Source: Ischnura elegans
Taxonomy: Eukaryota; Arthropoda; Insecta; Odonata; Coenagrionidae
Assembly (NCBI RefSeq): GCF_921293095.1
Contig: NC_060251.1
Location: 86,228,566 to 86,292,565 of the forward strand
Length of the DNA: 64,000 bases
Direction of reading: 5' to 3'
Under the pieces are notes generated by a model. It saw nothing but the letters and a program-made list of their open reading frames with translations, ran no database searches and had not been told where the DNA came from. Each line of letters starts with the position of its first letter. The first letter of the stretch is position 1. Of the stretch, positions 21,501 through 32,358 are shown piece after piece. The position numbers were made by a program, and so were the translations under genes.

Positions 21501-24500
21501 TGGCTTCACTTCCCGCTATTGGAAAGGATAGGGCGCGCCCCCTCCAGTTACCTCTATGGTTTGATGTGACAAGTAGTGCCATCTCTTAGCCTTTTTGAGC
21601 ACTAATTATGTCCAATGCTAATTTTTGTTTATTCCTTTATTGCATTTAGTTTCCCTCTTGAACTAACAGAAAATAGTTGATATGTCTGATTAAACAAAAT
21701 AATAAAGACATCTTTTTTATCTAAAAAGCTAAAGCTAAGTTCTATAGCTCGTTCGCTCTGTCCACTAAAATTCTATGAATATTTAAGGTCCATTTAATTC
21801 ATTGTTATAACTTTTAATAAAACTTCCCAAGGTTCCCAAACCTTGAAACTTTGGAAACTAAGTACTTATCCAGCTACAAAAGTGTGTAGCGAAAGTGATT
21901 TTTCCACAGGCAGTAATACTGTAACATGGGGACGTCAACACCTGTTGCCTGAGTATGTAGAACAATTGGTTTTCCTGCATGAGAATTTGAAAGGATCAAA
22001 TATTACATGATAAATTTACGTATACAATCTTAATTACAATTGTACAAATACCTTTGTTGAACGTTCTTCTGAGCAGTTTGGATACATATTTTGATGACAT
22101 ATTACTAGAGGTTCTGTCATTTCAATTGTGCTTATGGAACTGTTTAAGACACATAATTTTCATTCATCTCCTAATCCTGACACACTTATCTTCAATATTC
22201 CTCATTATCTTTCCTTTTTTACACCATTCTAAGCATTCAAAATAGAAAATTCACAAGGGAAATGAAAAAATTACAATATGTTAGAGCATGCTTTGCTGTA
22301 TTGCTTAGTTTAAGAATTACTGACTCGACTCGACTCTCACGAGTAGTTTTCAACAACTCGATACTTCACTCGAGGTCAAAAAGTGCTACTCACACATCCC
22401 TAAGTTTAATATATTTTGTGTTATTTTGGCATTCTGAAAATTAAGGCCATCAGGGAACTGATGTCACTTCCACTGCAATGATAGACTTCCTTACACAAAT
22501 AAAAACCAATCATCACCCAAGAAATTTTTAGCTCCTTAAGAAGGTCCCCAATTTACAATCCTATGCACTATGTTTGTCACATGCATGATGAACATTGATT
22601 CCTTGAGTTTACACTCTATCCAGTCCCCTGAAGAATGAAGGTAGGTATTCAAGGAATTTAACACACTGCACATGGCCTCATTATGCACTTAGTATGCAAT
22701 ACATCAATTGCTCAAGGCAATGTAACATCAAGGCGTTGGCTGCAGCCTGAGACACAGGCTTACCCTCCCATGGCTACATGATGTGCCAATAAGATACTAT
22801 CCTATCACTGAAAGGCACAGCTATTAAAATTTTACACAATTCCCACTCCCTTCCCTTAGTGAAAAAACTGTTAAAAAAATGTTAAAAATTTCAACAGTTA
22901 ATTGGGACAACTGTTGAATCCAACAGTAACTGTTAAAATCCAAAAGTAACCGTAGAAAATTCAACAGTAACTGTTGTAACTCCACAGTAACCATAGAAAA
23001 TCCAACAGTGACTGATGAAACCCAACAGTAACTGTGAAAATCCAAGAGTAACTGTTAAAATCCAACAGTAACTATTAAAACTCAACAGTAACTGTTAAAC
23101 GCCAACAGTAACTGTTAAAATCCAACAGTTTTTTCGCTAAGGGTTCTTCCACCCATTCCCCTCTAACACACTAGACCCACTCATAGGAGCACCAGCCAAT
23201 ATCCTCTATCCCCTCCCCCCATACTCCCGCTCATTCAGTCCCCTTCTATATCTCTTAGTGTAACAATGAAAGATGCACTCAGTGTGACTTTTGGTGCGTT
23301 TGGGGTAGGAGGAGGGAGAGGGGATAGGGGAGGGGATATGGGTGGCCTCCATCCAAAACTCATTTAGTCACAGCTCTCTCTAACATTATCGGAAGAGAAG
23401 AGTGTCTTCAAAGTTCGCAAACCTTTCCAGCCACTCGGGTGGCCACTACATAGACCCCAGGCTTCTTGCCCATGTTCTCGGATCTAAAAGTGTTGCAAAC
23501 AAAAAATAATATTTCATCACTTCTCTAAAAGTTGGCAATGCTGAAGAGATTCCAAAAAGGTACCCACCTTCACACCCTTACCATTAGTTACCCTTCATTA
23601 TCACACCCCAGTTTCTTGCCTGATTATATTAGGCTGTCCTCACATCCTCTTTATTTTCAACCAAAATGTTGGAAGGGTTTTTTTCCATCCGATTGCTGAA
23701 GGTCACTTTGTATGCTGAAACATGTATTTGACTTCTTCCTTGTCTCCTTCTGACCATCTACTATGATCTTCTAAGAGCTAATCTCTTTGGGAGTGTCGAA
23801 GCTATCTGCTAGTGAATCTGTGTGTGACTGTCTTTTTCCGATTGCATACATACATATATACCAATAACTAGGTATTCTTTGCATGGTCTCTCCCACCTAG
23901 CGAAGAATCCCAGATTATCAACTAGGAAGGCTTAGTTTGGGTCCCTTCAGCACATAAAAAGGATCCTGATTTGGTTGTATGCTTGGGCGAGTACGAGTTT
24001 GGCTATTCCAGTTGAGAGGCTGGGATTTGGTCCCTGTGATGAAACACTCCCATTCCTGCACACCAACACAGTGATTCATTGTTGCCAGTGGGACAAGCAT
24101 TGTGAGATATTATACCATCAATCGAGTTTCTCATTTTATACTGCACATCTGTATGCTTTTAATAGGATTCTCACATTAACATGTTGCGTACCGGGGTATT
24201 TAAATTCCTAGGAACGCCGATTCTGGAAATATGTGCCTATTTGGGCGTAATGCCTTTGGTTTAAACATGGTGAAAAAACTAATGTTTAGAATATAACTTT
24301 ACCCAATCAAACGTTATGATGTATCAATTCTTATGAATAACGAACAACAACGTACTAACTGAAAATGCACTAAGAAATACGTATTGCATGCTTTAAAATT
24401 GTTTAGGTTGACGTGCCTAAATGACAAGAATCTTCGTCATCCGTCTGGAACATTCGGGAAAAAAATGACGAGAATTCTCGCCATCCGTACGCAACGTGTT

Positions 24501-27500
24501 AAAATCCAAGCAAAAATAAGTAGAGAAAAACTTAAGCAGCATTTGAAAATTAAAGCAATGGTTCCACAGTCCTGGAAAATAAAATGCTTTCCCAAAAATG
24601 CCATGAAGGTTCCTGCCTTTACTTTATTTTTTAAATTTAATTACTAAATACTTAAGGACCAAGTAAATAGGTTAACAACTAGGATAAAACCTTACCATCA
24701 TCAGTATCAACAACTTTTATGACACCAGGAGTGAAGCAGCTCTGCAGTTTATATGCATGATCACCTTCCACCTCTCTTGTTAACGTTATTTCAGGGAGAA
24801 GCCGATAGAAGGCAGTAGCTGTGTTGAAAAAAAGTAAGCAAATGATAGACTAACAGTAAAAGAGGATAATTTCACAATTATTTCGCAAATGAAAATCATC
24901 ACAGTATATTTATTATCACCAAGTACCAAGATGAGGAATATTGAGCAACTTAGTGACAGGAAAAAGACTTAGATCATATAATGAAGCTTTAAGTACCTCT
25001 AAATAATAAGGTTCGGAAGAAAGACAACCATACAAATAAGAAACCTACATTCTTAATTGGGATAATGAGGAGGAATATTATCACTGACAAACTACCAATG
25101 ATGGTAAGCATATATTGACACATAATACCGATTTTACATCATCAGCACTCATTTATGGGACTTCGTATTTCTCTTCATCAGAGAGAGATAAATGAGCTGG
25201 CACAAGAAGTTAGAAGCAAGGAATTTTTAGTTGTTTCATTAGCACTGAAATTATTGCTCATTAGCAAAAAATTACAAATTTTCTACATTAAATATTCCAT
25301 GAAAATCTTAAATTTGTAATAAATAAACAAATAAATTTGACCACTGAGATTACCTTGTTAACAAATGGCAATATGTACTAATTTAGGAAGTAAAAAGCCC
25401 AAATTGACTAGACATTTCTTTTCAAGTAAACAAATATAAGAAGTAGAAGACTTAGAAAATTACCAAGATGCTAAGCTATACTAGCATTAGGTCCCCATAA
25501 AGACAAGAAACTGTTGTGTTACACATTCACTAAAAAAAGGATTTTAGAGGTTTAATGACAAACATGCTATGAGCAAACAGAATGTTACAAAGCTTCTAAA
25601 CAAATAAGGCTGGAAGCTGCTTGAGATTCGGAGGCTACAAGCAATGTTTGAATTGATCAATCCATTACAAACAGATATCTTCAAATCAACATATCTTATA
25701 ACCTCACCATGTTTCTACATCTGACAAAAACTATAAATTATGAGAGATATTTTGCTTAAAGGATAGGTAGAGAACAATTAATTTTTACATATTTTCCCAT
25801 GATATATATTTATTGTGCTAACTCTTCCATGAATACTTGCTTAGGGTAAATCGCATCGTGTAAAACAACATTTTGTAAGAACACTGTCTTAATAACTGAA
25901 CAGAAAGTAGAGCCTAATTTAATTTTGATCAGACAAGCATACAACCTGGGGTTTATGTCGCCTGAGCAAGGCCATCATGGCATGGATGGGTCTCGTGCGG
26001 ATGATTGTGTCTGCCACATATTTATTCTTTGAACCATATAAATATTTTATTCTTATTATTATTAGAGACAAATCTAGTTTCTATTTTGTAACAATGGACA
26101 TTTCTGAGTTAAATCTTCTTTCGCAACAAGTTTTCATTACAGTTCGTCTCAGATCCAGAAGTTCCACAAGGGTACTTAATTATTTAATGAGATCCCGTTG
26201 ATCCTGCACGCAAACCATTTGGCACTATTTCTGTGTTTGTTGCGTTGAACAATGAAGCTAATCTTATATTTTATAAGTGGAATCAGTTCCATGAAGTCAT
26301 GCCAGAGACCATCAATTATACATTCATTTGAAAAATACCTCGGAATTCTTCCAGCTAATGAGAATTGATTAGCCAGTCACATTTTTTTGCTTAGTTGGTT
26401 GTGAATTACAATGGCTGTGATTCATGTCTCTGTGATTGAAATAGACAGTGACTGATATCAGTTGTGACTGACGATCGACCATTTGCGATTGACTCACCAG
26501 TTAGTGAATGGATTGACCAATGAATGATGAACCCTGATCAAACAGGCCAATAGATCGACCTGTCCCATCAGTAATCACTGAAAGAACCATTACTGTCTGG
26601 AGTGTCCAAGTAAGTAATTACTGACAGACACACGGTCCCAAGCTACAAGTAAATTAAACCAGCTAATATTAATTAAAATTGGATACTTTTTGCAATAAGT
26701 AACATTACATTGATTGCTGGAAATTACCAATATTGACCATAATAAAAACGGAGCCCGACAGAAAAGAAAAATACAATAAAATATGGGTGAAGTCATGGCA
26801 GAGTGATTCAATTTCTTGCTATTTTTTTCGTGTGTGTTTCATTTAAACCTTCAGTGAGTGATGGATTACAGACATAACCGGACAAATAGTCTGCAAACAT
26901 GCCAAACCAATTCCATGAACTAAGACATTCTCAAATATAAAACTGGTATAGGACAATGTAATGATCATCTTACCTACAGGAGAAAACTTGGCATGGTCAC
27001 GCCCAATGCCTTTAACAGCATGTACTTTAATATCCAGTTTGTGCCCTGGTCGCATGGAGTTGATAAGGATATCATCATGCACTGGGCCGACATCTGATGC
27101 TGAGTAAACGTCTGATTGATTTCCAATTGGTAACCACTTAAAACTCCCAGAATAAACTTGTAAATAGAAAAAGATTTATACAATTTAGTACATCACATAA
27201 AAGAATGTAAGAAAAAAGATGCAGTGATAGAGCCACATCACCACTTTAGCACCAATACAAATCCCTAAAGAGAGATTTTTTCCGTTGCAAAGGTTAAAAA
27301 TTAGACTTTGAAAAATGCTTATGAACTAGTGGTGCTTGCATAAGGTGTTATGATTGACAATAAATCAGGACTTAAAATGAATCCACAAGAAAATAGAGAT
27401 TGCATACCAAAAGTGATAGGCAACTATAATGTTATTTCCATAATATGTACCTATAAACATGAGGCATTCTAAATGAATGAGGTATTCTAAATTCCATTAC

Positions 27501-30500
27501 AAAATAATCAATCCTTTTCCACCTGGTTTATTAAAATTCAAAATTAAAACTATTTTAAAACAAAAAAGTTCTAATTTTCTTAATAATTCAACAACACAAC
27601 TTACTCGAGGTAAGTTACTACGCAGCTGACAAGCCCAGATTGTATTTGCATGCGTACAATTTAACTCTTATCAGCTAAGGTTTTTTGAGACAAATTCTAT
27701 GCCAAGTCTGAAATCATTGACGCACAGATCAAAATTAAATGTGCATCTCGGGCAAGCTCCCACTTGGATATGTGTACACGAAAAGCACATCAAATTTACT
27801 TGAGAAGAAGACAATACAAGTGGAACATAAAGTTTTTATTGCAAAGAATAAGTGCTCAGGGGAAATTAAAAGCAGTAAGACGAGGACAGTTTGCCCTGTC
27901 ACCTATGAGTTAAATGGAAGCAATTTCACTCAAATGAGGAACTGATACTCTCTCCGGTGCAAAGACATCATAATGCACAAAACTACGATAAAAATGAATT
28001 TTTTATGAAATCCAAAATGTATTTTTTTTAAATAGTGAATTTGCCCAACCCACACCAATTCACAAAATAATTTCTTTGGTGACTTATTCTGCAAATATGC
28101 CAAGTTGTTACCAAAATAAAACCTTTTCTATTAGAGCAGCAGTTTCCAACCGGTGGTATGTGTACTCCTTGGGGGTACACCGAAAATAATTGGTAATGGC
28201 AGACACAAGGAACAATGCATGTTTTACCCAGGAAATATGCATACATATTACAAAAGTGTAATTAAAACTAAGTTTTTCCTTATTCAATTATTTATAACTA
28301 AAAGTGTATTACTACCTCAATTTTCATTTTAAATGACAGGAAGTATTATGGGACACTATATGGAAAAACTATTGTATAACACTTCATCCCAGAAAAAAGG
28401 AGACAAGAAAGGAGTATATAATATACTAAATCTATATTATATACTTACTCTATGGAAATATTCAAAATTGTTATATCCATAAAATATGACCCATAAACAC
28501 AAAGGTAAGAACAGATTATTTGGAGAAGAGGGTAGAAACTCCACTAGGAACAATTAAATTTGATTTCCAGCTACAACAAAATTCCAAGTCAATGCCAAAT
28601 TTTCTAAGTTAAATCAAGCTAAACCCACTTACCTTTATGGTTTACATATATTTCGTCAGGGTCACAGGAATCCTTTGGAGCGCTTTTATTAGTAGTACAA
28701 TTAACTTTTAATTCGAACTCCAAGGTATCCTGCTCTGTCCCATTTTCATCACCTAAGAATATAATACATACTCTGATAGATTCAAGTGAATTTACATAGG
28801 AAATTTTGCATCAGTACAAGCATTGAAATAGCAAAAAGATAGTCTAATTTTTTTTTACAAATAATAGTTGAATTAGTAGAGTACTCTTCACTCTCAGAGT
28901 TTTACATTGTGCGGATTACCTTCTTGCCGATACTCAAAACGCCGAGGATCTGCTTTCAAAGGAATAAGACCCAATCTATGAGCCAGGACTTCATCTTGAA
29001 TAATGCTAGTGTTGTTGTAAACAAATACTTTTTCGATCGCCATACTGGGCAACTAAAACATTGAAACAATTAATTAGGACAGAGAACATAAATATCACAG
29101 AATCAACTGAAAAAAATGAATTTACCTCCACAAGAAGTATCCTTCGAAAGGCATTTGGGATGGCTGCTTCCATTCCAATTAAATCAAACTCCATTTCCAT
29201 ACCATCAATTCGTCTAATTTCAATCCGAAAGTTCTGAAATTTATATAATTGTTAAATCAAAAAGGTCACCAGCTGATAAAAATAGAGCAGAAATTATGTG
29301 CAGCATAGAATAAAATTATAACCTTTTTGAATTTGTCGATATCAAATGTATCGTCATATCCAACACATCCATTTGGATAATTCAGTGCAGAAACCTGAAA
29401 AAGGAAAACCATGAATAGTAAAGTTTGTGATTAGATAAGAGGCATATATAAACTGCTCACTATATTCCTGAAAAAGCTGCACTGTAGTTATCATGCATGT
29501 ATGCCAGTTGTGAATTTCAATTCATCTGTTGGAACAGAAAATGCCATGTTGGATGCAGTCAGATGCGAAATTGTGAACTTGGTTGTGCTTTCCTCAGTCT
29601 AAATACATTAGTGGCAATGAGGATGTCAAATTTTAAGGAATTCTATGCAGAGGAATAAGATTCCTGGAACTCGTAAGAAGAATGGAGCAATACTTCATAG
29701 CAAATGATTTTTAGGATGGAGGATGCACAAAAGCCAAGATGGAGGCAGTTTTGGTGTCATCCATACGGAAATCAACCTAGGATAAATTAAGGGATCTATG
29801 TGAGCCAAGGAAGCCTAGCAACCTAAATTTTGAAGAGCTGCTGTTAGTTTTGAGGTGGAATCTTAGTCTGGAGCTATCAGTAAGCTATCTCCGAAAGACA
29901 AATTTCTTTTGATGCATCATCACATTAACGAGTCGGTTATAGTGACATCATAGTGACACATACAGATATAGTGACAGACACAGACGACTCCATACTGCTT
30001 CCTGATATGGTCAGTTTCCATATTCTAGCATTGTAGGGCCAACTATTTTTGGGTCTTAGACAGAAAGAAACAGTAAGAGTGCTGTATTTAGCAGACAGAC
30101 AAAAGGTGACATTTTAAAAGCAGTGCAGCTGGTGGGGGTGGGAGAAAATGAGACTTAAAATGCTACCAATTGTTTGCGATGGGAAGACCAGGAGTTTTCC
30201 AACAGCTCCAGGAACGGAAGTAACATGGGGAAAATTATAGCTGAAAGTAATGGTGATAGTATCCATTTCATATAGGATGCCACGTATAGAGAGGAAGCTG
30301 AAGTTCACAGAGTTGCAGCCAGGAGACCTAATCCAGCTGGGCATTAAAATTGGTCACTATCGAACCAGAAGAAAGGTTTGTGATATTGCTGTGGGAGAGA
30401 AGGGAACAGGGTACCAACTGTAGGCTCAGTGCTAAGTGTGAAATACTCAAAAAGAAGGGACATTTGAAAGCCATGGGCCATAAAAATGCAGGCATATGTA

Positions 30501-32358
30501 AGAAACGAACTTTACACTTTCAGGAAATTTTGAATAAAAATTGCCGATGTAAGGAAATAAATACATGGAGGAGTGCAAATAAATTTTAAATTGCAATTAA
30601 TTTGTACTTGGATCTCAATGGGATAAAATTGTCAACAGGGTTTTGAATTATTGCAAACAAGGATGGCCAAAAAGAGGCAGGAGATGATACCTAAATATAT
30701 AATTGCAGAATGAATACTTCTTCATTCTGGCCACATAGGCATTGCCAATATGAAATCTTTGACCAAATCCTCGATTTGGTGGCCAAATAAAGACAAGGAT
30801 CGAGAAACAGTGGTAAAATCTTGTATAGCATGCCTTGCACATGAACTTATGAGGAATAGGACACTGCTGCGAGTGTCAGAAAACCCTTGGTACAGACTTC
30901 ACAGGTCCATTTTTGGGTAAGGTATTCCTGATAGTTATTGATGCACACACAAAATGGTCTGAGGTTGAAGAATTGAGAAATGGAGGGATAGAAGAAGTAC
31001 TATAAAATTTGAAGGATATTTTCTCTACTTTTGGCTTGCAGAGCAAATAGTAACAGACAATGGCCCTCAATTCATGTCATCTCTTTTTAATGAAATCTGC
31101 TAAATGAATGGAGAGGAACATTTATTTTTTCCTCCTTATCACCCTAACACAAATGGGGCCACATAAAATTTAGTTAAATCTTTTCGAAATAAAATAAGAA
31201 CTATGATAAAGGCTAAAGTAACATTAACTATACCCTTTCTTCATTTTAACCGAGGTTACACCCTATATCACAACAGGGGAACCATGACGAAAAGTGATGT
31301 TTGATCACACGTCGAGATCAAGGCTAATGCATGTAAAACAACAGTTTGGGAGCTGCAGTCCAAGAAAAAGACAAAACAATGACAAGCATACAGAGAATGT
31401 ATGCAGAGATCTTTTCTAGTTGGATACAGGGTAATGGTCCGCCACTACAATATGGCTGTTCAAAGATGGGAGGAAGGAAGAATTATTGTAGTGATGAGTT
31501 CCAGTAATAGCTATGTTGTGAGAATACAGGAGGGATGTTTGAGCAACTGCCACGGAAACCAAATAAGAGATTTGGCACAAATAGAACAGGACAGTGAGAA
31601 ATACAAAAATGGGAAGTTAAGTTAGTCCTTTAAATTTCCATTGATAGAGGATTCAGTAGGGTATTAGTGGAGAGACGAAACACCTTTGGGTCGAAGATGA
31701 TCGGTCCAAATACTCCTCCCACCTCATTTGATTGTCCAAACGGGATAAAAAGTGAAAGTGTGTGGCGTAGTAGGTACTCTTCAAGGAAGATAAGGACAAA
31801 GGTGGTACAATTCCTTAAGTGTTATATTAAGATGCTTTGACTTTTTCCCTTTGAGGAAAGAGATGTCAGGTATGCAAGTTAAGAATTTTATTATTCATCT
31901 GTTGTTATAAACGGGTGCATGAGCACCAGGTTGGCCGCTTTCTGACGCCGAAATATGAACTCTGCGGTTTTGCTTTCCTCAATCCAAATACATTACAGTA
32001 ATGTCATACGAAACACATAAGACGTATAGGAACCGTATTGCAAAATAAAACACACTAGTTAGCTATTGCAGTTATTATTGTTATTAAAGTATTGGTTACA
32101 AACAAGAACCAGATGATATGAGAACTTAAAAACACTTTGCACGAAAGTACAAATAAAATCTTAAAAGGGAGAAAAAAGTATCGATGCATCTACAAATTAA
32201 TGAGTGATTACAGAAAAAATGATGCTGAAATCATAACTCGAGTCGACAGATAGGCTGAAAATATGAATCGGTTACTTTCATACGGGGTAAACACTTACAT
32301 TTGCAAGAGAATGTTCTCCCACTGATATCCTCTTCCTGGCCTCGTGTATTGCATCCAT
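12463..32358 (-). CDS. POLR1C: DNA-directed RNA polymerases I and III subunit RPAC1 (POLR1C)
   Basis: Spliced minus-strand gene. Exons in transcript order: 32358-32299, 29394-29323, 29233-29126, 29052-28920, 28752-28633, 27156-26974, 24818-24696, 16750-16634, 12572-12463. They total 1026 nt, or 342 codons with the stop, close to the usual ~345. All junctions have AG acceptors and GT donors and consistent phase. The product is the alpha-like assembly subunit shared by RNA polymerases I and III, the counterpart of bacterial alpha, which pairs with POLR1D in the nucleus. Diagnostic motifs: [13 protein letters not shown] (near residue 30), the alpha motif [75 protein letters not shown] and IPPEVL near the end. 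I saw no frameshift or missing core residue. Introns 1, 7 and 8 are swollen by transposons. The start is the first ATG, which gives [10 protein letters not shown]. The exact N-terminus is less certain than the rest. Confidence 0.96.
12815..12876 (-). ncRNA. Hammerhead ribozyme-like motif (minus strand)
   Basis: On the minus strand: CTGACGA (12865-12859), a 5-bp stem GTAAC/GTTAC with CAA loop, GAAA, then a palindromic ACCC/GGGT stem III with essentially no loop, and C at the predicted cleavage position after GTC (12835-12833). Stem I is short (CAC/GTG). It is read in the same sense as POLR1C pre-mRNA. Activity is unproven. Confidence 0.55.
13265..13319 (+). ncRNA. Hammerhead ribozyme-like motif (plus strand)
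   Basis: Mirror copy of the motif in the other arm: CTGACGA at 13278-13284, stem GTAAC/GTTAC, GAAA at 13299-13302, stem III ACCC/GGGT (13302-13309), with C13310 as the predicted cleavage nucleotide. The core is identical to the minus-strand copy, so both arms have kept it. Confidence 0.55.
13322..13973 (+). mobile_element. Long MITE family M1, copy B, nested in the Penelope-like arm
   Basis: 652 bp, full length relative to copy C. The ends are AGGGTGGTTTCC and CTACCCT. It splits the right arm between CCCATAA and TTAAATAAC, whose join is intact in the left arm, so the insertion is younger than the palindrome. A two-base AT on each side is the only possible duplication. Confidence 0.88.
14034..15297. 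other. POLR1C intron 8 interior, no gene seen
   Basis: AT-rich, with no supported exon or defined element. A C-rich tract sits at about 15160. Confidence 0.5.
15298..16001. mobile_element. Candidate MITE, CAGTGGCGGCTGG ends
   Basis: The left end CAGTGGCGGCTGGTGG and the right end, read inward as CAGTGGTGGCGCG, are inverted. TAC flanks both sides, a possible 3-bp duplication. It is 704 bp with no coding capacity. An internal GCAGGTAGTG...CACTACCTGC hairpin lies at about 15620-15660. Superfamily unknown. Confidence 0.55.
16634..16750 (-). CDS. POLR1C: POLR1C exon 8
   Basis: Encodes [20 protein letters not shown]...[10 protein letters not shown]. The donor is GTTAGT, weaker than GTAAGT, and the phase (one base of a Phe codon) fits exon 9. 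If the donor is not used, a stop follows one codon later. Confidence 0.93.
17540..17735 (-). repeat. tRNA-derived SINE, family B
   Basis: On the minus strand the head reads GGCCTTGGTGGCGACGAG, then GCCTGCCAAACCGAAGG and a B-box GGGTTTAAGTCCC (around 17669-17679), as in a tRNA-like promoter. A unique body and an AAATAAATTAAATAAAT tail follow. It is different from family A, and lies in POLR1C intron 7. Confidence 0.8.
18084..18127. repeat. Perfect 21-bp inverted repeat, 2-base spacer
   Basis: TATAACCAGACAGTTTCAATT at 18084-18104 is followed by AA and then its exact reverse complement at 18107-18127. It lies in intron 7, just outside the hAT-like element. Confidence 0.9.
19371..19441 (+). CDS. 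THAP-type zinc-finger domain, first coding exon (partial)
   Basis: ATG at 19371 opens [19 protein letters not shown] followed by LTFHR, then a GTGAGT donor at 19442. The C-x4-C spacing, N-N-R and the F-H box match the start of a THAP domain, a C2CH DNA-binding finger found in animal transcription regulators and in P-element-like transposases. The domain should continue in a later exon with the distal C and H plus an AVPTF-like box, which I could not locate. Splice position and reading frame look intact. It could be a remnant of a THAP transposase or a captured host exon. It lies on the strand opposite POLR1C, within intron 7. Confidence 0.6.
19617..19692 (+). repeat. Tandem duplication, about 42-bp unit, two copies
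   Basis: TTTTAAGTGTCATGTTA...ACTATTTTGTTGCGAGTATAAT is repeated twice back to back, nearly identical. It probably arose by slippage inside the hAT-like element. Confidence 0.8.
22853..23143. mobile_element. MITE with an interior array of 20-bp palindromic units
   Basis: The terminal inverted repeats CCCTTAGYGAAAAAACTGTT are 19/20 identical. Between them about ten degenerate 20-bp units of AACAGTAACTGTTAAAATCC run in tandem, and each unit contains the near-palindrome CAGTAACTG. 291 bp, no coding capacity, TT on both flanks. Confidence 0.8.
24180..24498. mobile_element. TTAA-flanked piggyBac-type MITE, 319 bp
   Basis: TTAA at 24176-24179 and 24499-24502. The ends are CATGTTGCGTACCGG and, inverted, CACGTTGCGTACGGATGGCG. 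Subterminal GACGAGAATTCTCG is itself palindromic. Non-autonomous. Lies in POLR1C intron 6... boundary region just left of exon 7. Confidence 0.85.
24696..24818 (-). CDS. POLR1C: POLR1C exon 7
   Basis: Encodes [13 protein letters not shown]...[14 protein letters not shown], matching the RPAC1 segment that follows FSPV. It enters and leaves in phase 1, with a CACAG acceptor and a GTAAGG donor. Confidence 0.95.
24819..26973. other. POLR1C intron 6, no further gene seen
   Basis: AT-rich intronic sequence. A patch at about 26440-26640 is rich in GTGACTG and TGATTG words but has no clear unit. No exon is supported. Confidence 0.5.
26974..27156 (-). CDS. POLR1C: POLR1C exon 6
   Basis: Encodes [14 protein letters not shown]...[16 protein letters not shown] and [13 protein letters not shown], the best conserved central block of RPAC1. 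Phase 1 on both sides. Confidence 0.96.
   Translation of the reverse strand, partial: FILGVLSGYQLEINQTFTQHQMSAQCMMISLSTPCDQGTNWILKYMLLKALGVTMPSFLL
28633..28752 (-). CDS. POLR1C: POLR1C exon 5
   Basis: Encodes [19 protein letters not shown]...[16 protein letters not shown]. The TTCTTAG acceptor and GTAAGT donor are strong. Confidence 0.96.
28920..29052 (-). CDS. POLR1C: POLR1C exon 4
   Basis: Encodes [20 protein letters not shown] followed by [25 protein letters not shown], near-invariant among RPAC1 proteins. Confidence 0.97.
29126..29233 (-). CDS. POLR1C: POLR1C exon 3
   Basis: Encodes [20 protein letters not shown] followed by [16 protein letters not shown], which contains the alpha-family NAFRRIL motif. 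It is separated from exons 2 and 4 by short introns of 89 and 73 bp. Confidence 0.97.
29323..29394 (-). CDS. POLR1C: POLR1C exon 2
   Basis: Encodes [20 protein letters not shown] then KFKK, matching the NYPGYDD segment of the family. Phase 0 on both sides. Confidence 0.95.
29500..31996 (+). mobile_element. Degraded Ty3/gypsy LTR retroelement with internal deletion
   Basis: Sense-strand relic in POLR1C intron 1. Recognisable pieces in order: a gag segment near 29780-29890 ([12 protein letters not shown]...FEELL), a zinc-knuckle remnant near 30440-30520, the integrase HHCC region near 30715-30860 ([15 protein letters not shown]...CIACLA), the integrase core near 31050-31160 ([11 protein letters not shown] and YHPNTNG), and an integrase C-terminal region to about 31620. 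Protease, RT and RNase H are missing. Stops and frameshifts are frequent. The ends at about 29510-29612 and 31890-31994 share ATTCATCTGTTG and TGCTTTCCTCA...AAATACATTA, consistent with decayed LTRs. A TGGCAATGAGG after the left copy may be a primer-binding site. It is defective. Confidence 0.8.
32299..32358 (-). CDS. POLR1C: POLR1C exon 1 (start codon)
   Basis: ATG at 32358 opens [20 protein letters not shown], which ends at a GTAAGT donor in phase 0. A second in-frame-independent ATG sits 4 bases inside and is out of frame. The start is chosen because it is the only ATG that keeps frame into exon 2. Confidence 0.85.

Larger units (their letters stand above)
19075..21568. repeat. Internal inverted repeat arms within the hAT-like element
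   Basis: About 115 bases near 19075-19190 recur inverted near 21445-21568. Shared words, read from the right arm, are GCAGGGCA, TGGCTAAATGCGCAA, CTGGCTTCAC, CCCCCTCCAG and CTCTATG...GTTTGATG. They may be subterminal repeats, or the ends of a second element nested inside. Confidence 0.65.
18600..22402. mobile_element. hAT-like DNA transposon, 3.8 kb, 8-bp target duplication, carries a THAP exon
   Basis: The ends are TAGGGATGTGCGAGTA and, inverted on the right, TAGGGATGTGTGAGTAG. AGTTTAAT is repeated at 18592-18599 and 22403-22410, a clean 8-bp target duplication. This end sequence resembles the TAGGGATGCRCCGA-type ends of many hAT elements. I found no hAT transposase domains. The interior has a THAP-domain first exon (19371-19441), subterminal inverted arms (about 19075-19190 and 21445-21565) and a 42-base tandem duplication at about 19615-19692. 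The 8-bp duplication alone would also fit a P-type element. Confidence 0.85.

Noticed and set aside
23660-23740. CTGAAGG ... CTGAAAC resembling another hammerhead/Penelope end
   Set aside because: The CUGANGA core is broken and no complementary stem II can be drawn.
25977-26201. 74-codon plus-strand open frame in POLR1C intron 6
   Set aside because: No family resemblance and no supporting splice sites.
28130-28240. GGTGGTATGTGTACTCCTTGGGGGTACAC hAT-like terminus
   Set aside because: Only one end is readable and there is no partner end or target duplication.
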